Shown piece by piece: positions 47,081 to 55,772 of a DNA stretch of 64,000 nucleotides. The notes under the pieces are model-generated. The model did not search any database. It was given only the letters and a program-made list of their open reading frames with translations, and was not told the origin of the DNA. Source of the stretch: Microthrixaceae bacterium (lineage in GTDB: Bacteria > Actinomycetota > Acidimicrobiia > Acidimicrobiales > Acidimicrobilacustridaceae); contig CANFQA010000001.1 of assembly GCA_947449015.1 (NCBI GenBank), forward strand, positions 49,358 to 113,357, written 5' to 3'. The number at the start of each line of letters is the position of its first letter. Within the stretch, counting starts at the first letter, position 1. The translations under genes and the position numbers were made by a program.

Positions 47081-49656
47081 CCAGCACGCTTGAAACGCAT
47101 ACAGCGGAGCAACCGCGGAGCCTTGCCAGCGAACTCGCTCAAGTCGCTGTTCTGAAGCCGAACGAGTTAGCCGTCACCGATGGCGTGCACTCACTCACTT
47201 TCGGTGAGCTCGAACATCGAGCAGCAACAGTTGGTCATCGACTGATCGAAGCCGTTGAGAACGAAGGCGCTTTTGGCCGTGTCGTTCGAGGATCTCGATG
47301 GCTTCCTGTCATCGTCGACCGCACGGCTGCTTCGATGGTGGCGCTGCAGGCCGCGGCGCGCGCTGGCATGGCGTTCTCACCCATTGAGGCAGATCTTCCC
47401 GTGGATCGAATTGCTGAGGTGTTCCATCGGCTGGGCGACCCAAAGGTCGCGTTGGTTGCCGATCGCCAGTACCTCGGGTTGCTGCCCGCCGGCGTGCGTG
47501 GCATTCCCGTCATCGATGATCAGCTCAATGTTCGCTGTGCGGTTGTCGAGGTCGATCCGCGGGCACCCGGGGTGGTCAACTTCACCTCTGGTTCGACGGG
47601 TCGACCCAAGGCTGTCGTCCGCCCATGGAACTCATTTGTCCGGTCGATGCAAAGTGAACGAGCACGTGCCGCTGGCATCGGATCTCGGCGGGCCAGCCAA
47701 CTTCGACCGTTTTCATTCGGAGCGGGACTGGCGCGAGTAGGTCGCGTTTCTCTGGGTGATTCCCTCCACATCATTGATCCCCGCGCATTCGATTCCGACG
47801 GATTGCTCAACGCGATTGCGGAACACGAGCTCACTGATATCCATCTCGGGGCCAGCCTGATGGCGACAATGCTGAGGGGCTCAAATCGAAGTCGCCGACT
47901 TCCTTCGGTCGAGGTGGTTCGACTCGGGGGTGAAGCGACGCCATGGGATCTCATTGAACCCATCTTCGACATGGTTTCGCCGGATGCCTTCGTCCAGGTG
48001 GGGTTCGCGGCAACTGAAGCTGGCAACATGACTCGATTCGAGGTTCGTCCCGGCGACCCAATCGGCAAGGGGTTTGTTCCACTCGGTCGACCGGTTCGAC
48101 CGGAGATGTTTCGCCTCGCGCCGGCGGAAGGTGTCGACACCGCATTCGAGATCCTCGTGGGCGATCCCCAGTCGATTGGTTTCCTTGACGACCCCGAACT
48201 CGACGCTGCAAGGTTCACGACCGACACCGATGGTGTTCGGTGGTGGTGCAGTGGCGATCTAGCTACCGTCGACGATGAAGGCATTGTCCACCATCACGGC
48301 CGAATCGATTCGATGGTCAAGGTCAATGGTGTCCTGATTGAGCCAGGAGAGGTTGAAGCTGCGTTGCGCGGCATCGACGGGATCGCCGATGCTGCAGTGG
48401 TCCCCAAGGTGGCGGTCAACGGTTCCAAACGCCTGATCGGTCATCTGGTGGTCGACGAGGATTCGCTGACCGGTGAGTCTGTGCGCGAGCAACTTCTGCG
48501 CCGGCTCCCTCAGGCGCTCGTGCCGGCCATGTTTGTTCTCCACCAGCAGTTCCCACTGACCGATCGCGGAAAACTGGATCGGCGAGTATTGGCTGAAACC
48601 ACCTGGGAGCGATGGCGCTCCACAGAGCCTCGCACTGGCCATCTCGAACAGGAACTCTGGTTGGCGAGCCAGGTCGAACTCATCCTGGACCTTGGTGAGG
48701 TCGGGTTCGATGATGACCTCTGGGACCTCGGACTCGACTCGCTCGGGGCTGTGGAACTCTGCGCGGCGATCAGTGACGCAGGATTTCCTGAGATGAATCC
48801 CAACCAGCTACTCGAGACACGAACGGTGGCTTCACTCATTGCGTTCTTGAGCTCATGTGAGTGTGGAATCCCCTCTGTATCGGTGGTACTGAACGCGTCG
48901 GGTACTCGCCGACCGGTGTTCGCGCTCCCTGGCGGCGGCGGAACCGCGCTGCGCTTCCAAGCTCTTGCCCAATGTCTGGGAGAAGGGCAACCCGTCGTCG
49001 TGATCGAACCGCAAGGAATGCACTTTCCGGGTGTAGTTGATCGCAGGATTGAGTCGATGGCGGCGCACGCTGTCAACGAGATCGAAGAGCGCCTCGATGA
49101 AGGCGACCATTGTGTGCTGATGGGATTCTCGGCTGGAGCGACAGTCGCGTTTGAGACCGCACGGCAGTTGCATGCGAGCGGGCGTTCCGTAGAGCTGATT
49201 CTCCTTGACGCTGTGCCTGGTGGACGAGAGAAGCCCGCCGCTGAGGTCACGGCATCGACAATCGATAAACGTCCGAGCTTCGTCCGTCGTCTGCTTGGGC
49301 GCGGCCCGCTTGCAACTGCGCGTCGTCTTCCGGCCCTACTCGCCGCCCGAGGTCATCGGCGCATTCTCGAGCGCTACTACCTCGATCCGGGCCCTCCCAG
49401 TCACGATCTGGATCGATACTTGGCTTTCCGGCGGATCCAAAGTGAAGCCATTTCGGCCTACCAACCCGAGCCGCTTCCCATTGTCGGAACGCTCATCAGA
49501 GTTGCGAATAATCCGATCGAGAGTGCTGCTGAGCCGCTCTTCGACGGACTCAGAGTTGTCGTGGTCGGTGGCGATCACGATTCAATGCTGATGCACCCAC
49601 ACGTTGCCGCAATCGCAGTAGTTGTTGTCGCCGCCAACGGGCCAGTCAGTCGCTGA
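47077..49656 (+). CDS. NRPS-like protein: divergent adenylation - carrier - thioesterase (A-T-TE)
   Basis: A3 VNFTSGSTGRPKAV; A4 replaced by RPFSFGAGLARVG; A7 WWCSGDL; A10 RGKLD; T domain LGLDSLGAVEL; TE LMGFSAGATVAFETAR; ATGA overlap with ABC ATPase. Confidence 0.88.
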   Translation: MTSTLETHTAEQPRSLASELAQVAVLKPNELAVTDGVHSLTFGELEHRAATVGHRLIEAVENEGAFGRVVRGSRWLPVIVDRTAASMVALQAAARAGMAFSPIEADLPVDRIAEVFHRLGDPKVALVADRQYLGLLPAGVRGIPVIDDQLNVRCAVVEVDPRAPGVVNFTSGSTGRPKAVVRPWNSFVRSMQSERARAAGIGSRRASQLRPFSFGAGLARVGRVSLGDSLHIIDPRAFDSDGLLNAIAEHELTDIHLGASLMATMLRGSNRSRRLPSVEVVRLGGEATPWDLIEPIFDMVSPDAFVQVGFAATEAGNMTRFEVRPGDPIGKGFVPLGRPVRPEMFRLAPAEGVDTAFEILVGDPQSIGFLDDPELDAARFTTDTDGVRWWCSGDLATVDDEGIVHHHGRIDSMVKVNGVLIEPGEVEAALRGIDGIADAAVVPKVAVNGSKRLIGHLVVDEDSLTGESVREQLLRRLPQALVPAMFVLHQQFPLTDRGKLDRRVLAETTWERWRSTEPRTGHLEQELWLASQVELILDLGEVGFDDDLWDLGLDSLGAVELCAAISDAGFPEMNPNQLLETRTVASLIAFLSSCECGIPSVSVVLNASGTRRPVFALPGGGGTALRFQALAQCLGEGQPVVVIEPQGMHFPGVVDRRIESMAAHAVNEIEERLDEGDHCVLMGFSAGATVAFETARQLHASGRSVELILLDAVPGGREKPAAEVTASTIDKRPSFVRRLLGRGPLATARRLPALLAARGHRRILERYYLDPGPPSHDLDRYLAFRRIQSEAISAYQPEPLPIVGTLIRVANNPIESAAEPLFDGLRVVVVGGDHDSMLMHPHVAAIAVVVVAANGPVSR

Positions 49657-49740
49657 TCGCATCGTTCGCAACCCACCGCTCCAACCGGTTTGTGTGTCGC
49701 GCCTGAGGATGAAGGCTCAGCGGGGCCACTGCGCGAGCAG

Positions 49741-50613
49741 TTACGAGGGAATGTCTTCGCCCCACATCGATGGTTGAGGCCGCAGTCGACGGCCGAGAAC
49801 TGCTCGGAGTCGATTCGGGAGCATCCTCACGATTCGCGGCTTGGCCGCTTCCTCGCGCGCTTCTTTCGCGGCGATTGCTTTGAGGCGCAGTGATTCGAGC
49901 ACCGCTGTGAACCTTCCACCATCGATTGTTTGCAACACACTGGGGGCAGGGGGTCCGTTCTCGCCATCAAGAATCGGAGCCTCTTCAATGGGGTTTGGAG
50001 ACAGAGTGGCTGTCAGCGCGCGCTGATGCCAAAGACGGGTGGCGAATCGGTCGCGGCTAGCCGGAGACCACACGGGCTTGCGCATCACGACAATCGATTC
50101 CTCCCACACGTTGCGATTCCAGTCGGTGAAGACATCGACCACCTCGAACTCGAGGTGGTCCGCAACAGCAACGAAGCCGTCGTCATGGAATCGCCAGCAG
50201 TCAACTGGATAGCGATGGTACGGGCCGCGTCCAGGGGCGGTGATGAGCGCTAGACCACCGGGGCGCAGGGCACGGCCGATCTCGAACGCGGTCGCCCAAA
50301 AGAAGGGGATGTGTTCGAAGGTCTGTCCCGAGACGATGACATCAAAGGAATCGGATTCGAGTTCGTTCCATCGGTAACCATCGGCGGGGATTACGTCGAC
50401 GTTGAGACCCGATTCCACGTCGAGGCCTGTGTAATTCCACTCTGGATCGTCGAACAGCGTGCGGTAGGTGAGTACTTGACCGCCGACCATTTGGCTCCCC
50501 ACATCAAGAATATCGAGGTGCGTACTGCGGAATTGGTCGAGGTAGGTGGAGACAAACGCCGCGACTTTCTCGTGGCTGGAGGTGTGCAATGCGACTCCCG
50601 AAGTCGAGGTCAT
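49741..50613 (-). CDS. Class I SAM-dependent methyltransferase
   Basis: HLDILDVGSQMVGGQ...ESDSFDVIVSGQTFEHIPFFWATAFEIGRALRPGGLALITAPG; start refined from 50715. Confidence 0.78.
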   Translation of the reverse strand: MTSTSGVALHTSSHEKVAAFVSTYLDQFRSTHLDILDVGSQMVGGQVLTYRTLFDDPEWNYTGLDVESGLNVDVIPADGYRWNELESDSFDVIVSGQTFEHIPFFWATAFEIGRALRPGGLALITAPGRGPYHRYPVDCWRFHDDGFVAVADHLEFEVVDVFTDWNRNVWEESIVVMRKPVWSPASRDRFATRLWHQRALTATLSPNPIEEAPILDGENGPPAPSVLQTIDGGRFTAVLESLRLKAIAAKEAREEAAKPRIVRMLPNRLRAVLGRRLRPQPSMWGEDIPS

Positions 50614-50744
50614 GCGAAGTAATGACAACAACTTGAGGCTACCCAGTGGCAAGGATATTCCCGACTGGGGCTCCGTTCGCGTGCGCCGGTATGCGACGGT
50701 GATCGTCTGGATCAACCGATAACCTTGAGTCCTGGGCTACGTAG

Positions 50745-51749
50745 GTGAAAGGAATGCAACGCGAGATGTCGTTCTGTCCGGATTTTCTGCTGATTGGTGC
50801 TCAGAAAAGCGGCACGACATCGCTGTACGCCTATCTCAATCTTCATCCTGAGCTTTTCATGTCGGATGTGAAGGAACCTCACTTCTTCTGTGCGCCTGGC
50901 GACGGATCCCCAGTGGACTTTGTCGGAGTGCAAAGCGATTGGGAGATACATCTCGTACCAGACCCCGCGGAGTACGAGGCCTTGTTCGCCGATGCCCGCG
51001 GTCGACGCACTGGTGAGGCCTCGGCCTCGTATCTGGTTGATCGGTTGGCGGCACCGCGGATCGTTTCCGCAAATCCCGATGTTCGACTTGTCGTGGTGTT
51101 GCGCGACCCGGTCGAGCGGGCGATTTCGGACTGGCGTATGTGGCAGAAATGGGGTGGAGAGAAACGAGAACTTGCCGACGCGATCGCGGATGAACTGCAG
51201 CGAATTGAGGACGGGTTGCCCAATCCCCACATGTATCTCGCCATAGGTCGGTACGTAGAGCATCTTGAATGGTGGGAGCAGTATGTGAATCGATCGCAAT
51301 TCTGCATCGTGCTCACTGAGGATCTGGAGCATGATCGGGTGGCGACCTTGCAGCGAATCTTCGCTCATCTCGGGGTTGACGACACCTATGTGCCGGACGT
51401 GGATTTCAAACTCAATCGCAAAGATTCCTTTGAAGGAAAGACCGATTCACTGCGAGCGGCACTTCGAGTACGTCATTCAGTGCCGGGTCGTGTATTCGCA
51501 AGACTTGTTCCCAACAATCTCCGGAAAGGCGTTCGCGAGCAGCTCACAAAACCGGCGTTTCGCCCGAATTCCGGTGAGGTACCGAACGAGGTGCGCGCAG
51601 AGTTGCGCGAGTACTTCCGCGAAACAAATCTTGAGTTGCAGCGCCGATACGACCTCGATCTACGCAGTTGGCTGACCGACCCCGACCCCGACCCCGACCC
51701 CGGCCCCGGCTCCAACTCCAACTCCAACTCCGCACAATCAAAACGATGA
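50745..51749 (+). CDS. Sulfotransferase with dipeptide-repeat C-terminal tail
   Basis: FLLIGAQKSGTTSLYAYLNLHPELFMSDVKEPHFF (5'-PSB loop); VLRDPVERAISDW (3'-PB); tail DPDPDPDPGPGSNSNSNS. Confidence 0.9.
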   Translation: MKGMQREMSFCPDFLLIGAQKSGTTSLYAYLNLHPELFMSDVKEPHFFCAPGDGSPVDFVGVQSDWEIHLVPDPAEYEALFADARGRRTGEASASYLVDRLAAPRIVSANPDVRLVVVLRDPVERAISDWRMWQKWGGEKRELADAIADELQRIEDGLPNPHMYLAIGRYVEHLEWWEQYVNRSQFCIVLTEDLEHDRVATLQRIFAHLGVDDTYVPDVDFKLNRKDSFEGKTDSLRAALRVRHSVPGRVFARLVPNNLRKGVREQLTKPAFRPNSGEVPNEVRAELREYFRETNLELQRRYDLDLRSWLTDPDPDPDPGPGSNSNSNSAQSKR

Positions 51750-51750
51750 G

Positions 51751-52668
51751 TTGATGAGACAGCACCAAGAGGGTTCGAAGGTGATTCGAATCGCAAGCGG
51801 AATGGAGATTTACGAGGACAAGTGCCTCATCCTCGGTGACAGTCTTCGTCGTTTGGGCTTCGAAGCTGAGGTTGAGGCGTCAATCCCGCGTAGGCGCCTC
51901 TCCCGCGATCAGCGGCGTCACGATCTCTGGATTGGCTACTGGAACGCAGTACCAGCGCGACGAATTCCTCGCCGATACATCGCTCTGCAGACTGAGCCAA
52001 TGCGCGCGCGTTCCGCATGGTGGACCGAGCAGGCAGGTTGGATACCGATGATCGAGGGTGCACTCGAGATTTGGGATTATCAGGAATCGAATCGCTCAGT
52101 CATTGAGGGCCTGGGTCGGTCGTTCCACTCTTTGCCCTGTGGTTTCAGCCCGTTGCACGAGTCGTGGTTCCGTCAGGCATCGGCACAGGTGTCGGCGCCC
52201 GATATTGATGTGCTCTTCGTGGGGGGGATGGTGCCGCGACGTCGGCGCGTGATCGACGATCTGCAGTCGGCTGGGATTCGCGTTGAGGTCGTGACCTATG
52301 CCAACGTCGCGGTCGGCGCCGATTTCCACCGGTTACTTGCCCGAGCAAAACTTATGATCGGAATACATCGATACGATGCGGCTGACGCACAGATGCTGGA
52401 TCTCTTCCGCTTCGACATGGCGCTGGCGAATGCAGTTCCGATCCTTCATGAACGTGTGGATGCGACCTCCGCGTTTGACGAGCCGTTCATGGAACGTGTG
52501 CCGTTCTATGAGATTGACACTGTCGTTGATGCGGTCCGATCCCGGCTTGACGCCCTTGACCTGGCTCGGGCCGAGGCGGAACAAACCAAACAGTGGTTCC
52601 GTGACGAGTTTCTGATCGATCGGTTCATCCCCGTCGAGAGTCTTCGTCGAAGGCTTGAAGCGATCTGA
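51751..52668 (+). CDS. Glycosyltransferase-like protein
   Basis: DVLFVGGMVPRRRRVIDDLQSAGIRVEVVTYANVAVGADFHRLLARAKLMIGIHRYDAADAQMLDLFRFDMALANAVPILHE; GT-B-like C-terminal layout. Confidence 0.6.
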   Translation: MMRQHQEGSKVIRIASGMEIYEDKCLILGDSLRRLGFEAEVEASIPRRRLSRDQRRHDLWIGYWNAVPARRIPRRYIALQTEPMRARSAWWTEQAGWIPMIEGALEIWDYQESNRSVIEGLGRSFHSLPCGFSPLHESWFRQASAQVSAPDIDVLFVGGMVPRRRRVIDDLQSAGIRVEVVTYANVAVGADFHRLLARAKLMIGIHRYDAADAQMLDLFRFDMALANAVPILHERVDATSAFDEPFMERVPFYEIDTVVDAVRSRLDALDLARAEAEQTKQWFRDEFLIDRFIPVESLRRRLEAI

Positions 52669-52697
52669 AAGCACGCGCGCTTGCCCTGATCGGCGTC

Positions 52698-53936
52698 CTA
52701 CCTGCGCGCGTGGAGCTGCCGGAGTCGAGATGCCATCAGGTGACCTACAACCTCTGGCGAGTGCTGTCGGGGGATGTCAATCGCTGCGCGCTTGCCAAGC
52801 CGTTGGGCAAGATCTGGATCGTCGTGCACTGAGCGCATGAACTCCGAAGCCATCTGGATATCGGGTTCCGCCCACATGAGTCCAGGCAGGAATCGCGATG
52901 CGTCAACCTCGTTGATCGTGATCAGTTCCGCGGCCACGGGGAAGGAGTTGGACTCGGTGAGATAGTCGGCAGGCCCGGACCAGTTCGTCGCAATGACCGG
53001 TTTCGCAAGTGTCATCGCCTCGGCGGCGCCCATTCCAAATCCCTCTGCCCGGTGTAATGAGACGAAACAGTCGCAGAGCTCAAGCAGGTCCGTGGTTTCG
53101 TCATCGGTTAGCGAGTCAGTGAGCAACAGCACATCGGGGCCGAAGGCAGGATCGTCGCGGAGCACATTCAGGAACGCCGTGGTCTCGAGGTCCATCTCAC
53201 CCATCACGAGAGCTTTGATGACAAGTGTTGCGTCTGTCTGGCCGTGCGGGAATGCCGCTCGGAATGCATGGAGTGCTCCGTCGGGGTTCTTGCGGATCAT
53301 CGGTACATCGGTATTTACGAACGTGAGGAACGTGAGGCGATGCTCGGGGATCCCCAACTGTTTGCGAGTGAGCTGTGGGGCTCGCTCGGGAGTAATCTCG
53401 CGATGCACGATATTGGGAATAGCAGTGACCGGCTTACTCGTCGAACGAGCGAACACCTCTGTGGCGAACGAGGAACCAGTCCAGATTTCGTCAACCGACG
53501 TGATTCCATTCATGTACGCAGTCGACAGTTCTGTCTGTTCGCAGAGCCAATTGCCAATCACGTAGCGCCCAGCGAATGCCCGCGGGGAGATCACTCGGAG
53601 ATCGAAATGCGTTGGCCAGGCCAGGATGAGGGTGAACGCGTAGCGGGGTCGAATTCGGTTGCCAGTGGCGTGATCGATATACGACCGCCCGCGTCGATAC
53701 GAGAGGTCATCGATCGAGATCATGTCGAACGGGACATCGGCGCTTTCGAGGGCTTCACGAACAAGTCGGGACACAACGCCGAGACTGTGAAATTCGGTCG
53801 GGTGCCCGATGATGTTCACACCAAAGGAACGTGAGCGGTACAGCGATGTTGGAAACATCTGCGCCGCCCGATGCAGCAGGCGCCGCGCGCGACGATGAAG
53901 CAAAGATTTGAAGCCCCGCAGTCCGCTGACCATCAC
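52698..53936 (-). CDS. Glycosyltransferase family 4-like
   Basis: LLELCDCFVSLHRAEGFGMGAAEAMTLAKPVIATNWSGPADYLTE. Confidence 0.85.
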   Translation of the reverse strand: MMVSGLRGFKSLLHRRARRLLHRAAQMFPTSLYRSRSFGVNIIGHPTEFHSLGVVSRLVREALESADVPFDMISIDDLSYRRGRSYIDHATGNRIRPRYAFTLILAWPTHFDLRVISPRAFAGRYVIGNWLCEQTELSTAYMNGITSVDEIWTGSSFATEVFARSTSKPVTAIPNIVHREITPERAPQLTRKQLGIPEHRLTFLTFVNTDVPMIRKNPDGALHAFRAAFPHGQTDATLVIKALVMGEMDLETTAFLNVLRDDPAFGPDVLLLTDSLTDDETTDLLELCDCFVSLHRAEGFGMGAAEAMTLAKPVIATNWSGPADYLTESNSFPVAAELITINEVDASRFLPGLMWAEPDIQMASEFMRSVHDDPDLAQRLGKRAAIDIPRQHSPEVVGHLMASRLRQLHARR

Positions 53937-55147
53937 GACCGATGGAGCTGCTTCAGTCGAGCCGCGATTGCGGCGCCAACCACGGGAATCGAATGCCGCC
54001 CCGCGATGTCCAACGCGGCTTGTCGCCCCAGCATCTCGCCCAGTGACGGGTCATCGACGAGGGCCTTCATGTACCCAGTTGCAACGTCGAGGTCAGGTTC
54101 GGCCCATTCGAGTCCCGGCTTGTAGAAGATGGTGCCTGTGTCATCGATGGTGACCAGTTCGTAGGGAACGGGCAGGCTGTTCTCAGCGGTGAGGTAATCA
54201 ACTGGGCCGGACCAGTTTGTGACGATCACTGGTTTGCCGAGGCTCATCGACTCCGCAGCTCCCAGACCAAATCCCTCGGCGCGGTGCAGTGAGACGAATG
54301 CATCGCAGCACTTGAGAAGCTCGGTCATCTCCGAGTCAGAGATTGCCTCAATGATGAGAATGATGTCGTCGCCGAACGTTGGGTCGGATGAAAAATATTC
54401 TCGTTGGACCGTTGGAGTTGGGCTGTAGTCGCTGACCAGAAGTTTGATTGCGAGGACCGCCTCAGTCTGACCATGTGGGAATGCGGCTCGGAACGCGTGC
54501 ATCGAACCGAGTGGGTTCTTCCGCACAAACGAGCTGGTGGCCGATGCAATCGTGAGAAACACGTAGCGGTCGGTGGGGAGATCGAAGCGAGCACGACCCG
54601 CCACTGTCGGCGATGTCTCGACCTGACGGACTGGGTGGGCAATGAGCTTGATCGGTTTGTCAATTGAGCGTAGATAGGTGGCGCGTACGAATTCCGATGA
54701 AGCCCAAAACTCATCAATGCCAGCGGCGTTGTTGAGATAGGCCTCGGGTAGTTCGCTCTGTTCCCACAGCCAATTGGCGATGACGAATCTGCCAGCGGTG
54801 ATGGAAACCGGGAGTTGTTCGATACGAAAGAAGTGCGGAGGATTCACGATGATCGTGAATGCGTGACGCGGGATCCTTCCGAAGTTCCGAGCGGGGCGGC
54901 GATGCCAACCTGCTGTTTGGTTGATGATGTCGTGCTCGGTCACAGGGATTCCCGCAGATCGCAGGGCGGCTGCGTAGTCGCGGGTCATTACAGCAATGCT
55001 GTGTTCTCCCAGGGATCCAACGAGGTTGACGCCCATCGGGCGGCCATGGAAACCCCGAGGATGCAGCAACCTGATTGCCTCGCGATGCAGTCGACGCAGG
55101 GCTCGACGCGAACGGGAGGCGAGTCGTCTCGCAGTTGGGAATTCCAT
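53933..55147 (-). CDS. Glycosyltransferase family 4-like, paralog of the adjacent gene
   Basis: LLKCCDAFVSLHRAEGFGLGAAESMSLGKPVIVTNWSGPVDYLTAENSLPV; overlaps next GT by 4 nt. Confidence 0.85.
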   Translation of the reverse strand: MEFPTARRLASRSRRALRRLHREAIRLLHPRGFHGRPMGVNLVGSLGEHSIAVMTRDYAAALRSAGIPVTEHDIINQTAGWHRRPARNFGRIPRHAFTIIVNPPHFFRIEQLPVSITAGRFVIANWLWEQSELPEAYLNNAAGIDEFWASSEFVRATYLRSIDKPIKLIAHPVRQVETSPTVAGRARFDLPTDRYVFLTIASATSSFVRKNPLGSMHAFRAAFPHGQTEAVLAIKLLVSDYSPTPTVQREYFSSDPTFGDDIILIIEAISDSEMTELLKCCDAFVSLHRAEGFGLGAAESMSLGKPVIVTNWSGPVDYLTAENSLPVPYELVTIDDTGTIFYKPGLEWAEPDLDVATGYMKALVDDPSLGEMLGRQAALDIAGRHSIPVVGAAIAARLKQLHRS

Positions 55148-55189
55148 GACACGGGTAGGTGCAGATCGGATGATCGCTTGTTCGCAAAT

Positions 55190-55564
55190 CTAGATGCAGA
55201 CCCAGTTCTCATTGGCGCTAGATGCCGTCCAAGCGGCGTCGAACTCACCCATGCTCTCGAAGCCGCTCAGCCAACCCAGCGCACCGAACGGACCAGTGAC
55301 GGCGCGGCCAAAGGATGCATCTGTTCCGGTTGCCTGCTTCCAGGCTTGACAGATTTCAATACCGGACACGGTTGCTTCGACCACCCGAGAGGGGCCGGAG
55401 GTGCCCCCGACTGACCACACGATGTTGGGCATTTCCATCTCGGTTGCTTCTTGAGTGGTGAACACCACGTCGAGAAGGAGGTCATTGATGGCCACCACAC
55501 TCGGCGCCAGAGCGAGGGACAACTCCATGTACTTCGCGTCTTCTCCTCGCCGAAGTGCAACCAT
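55190..55564 (-). CDS. Hypothetical protein (about 124 aa)
   Basis: MVALRRGEDAKYMELSLALAPSVVAINDLLLDVVFTTQEATEMEMPNIVW...GALGWLSGFESMGEFDAAW; natural composition unlike the upstream part of the 439-aa track ORF. Confidence 0.5.
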   Translation of the reverse strand: MVALRRGEDAKYMELSLALAPSVVAINDLLLDVVFTTQEATEMEMPNIVWSVGGTSGPSRVVEATVSGIEICQAWKQATGTDASFGRAVTGPFGALGWLSGFESMGEFDAAWTASSANENWVCI

Positions 55565-55772
55565 CTGTCGCACCTGTGCGGACCGTAGGTGAAGTGGGTT
55601 TTGGTTTCCACTGGCTTTTGGGTACTCGTCTGGACTGCCGTGGCGTCTGAGAGAGGCCCTAGGGCTTTTTGCCGACCTTGGTGTAACTTTTCCACCCAAG
55701 GTGTCAAAAACATCCAAAACTTGAGCGGAAGCGAAGACATCCAATGGGTTGCTTCGAGGGAGGGGAGAAGCT

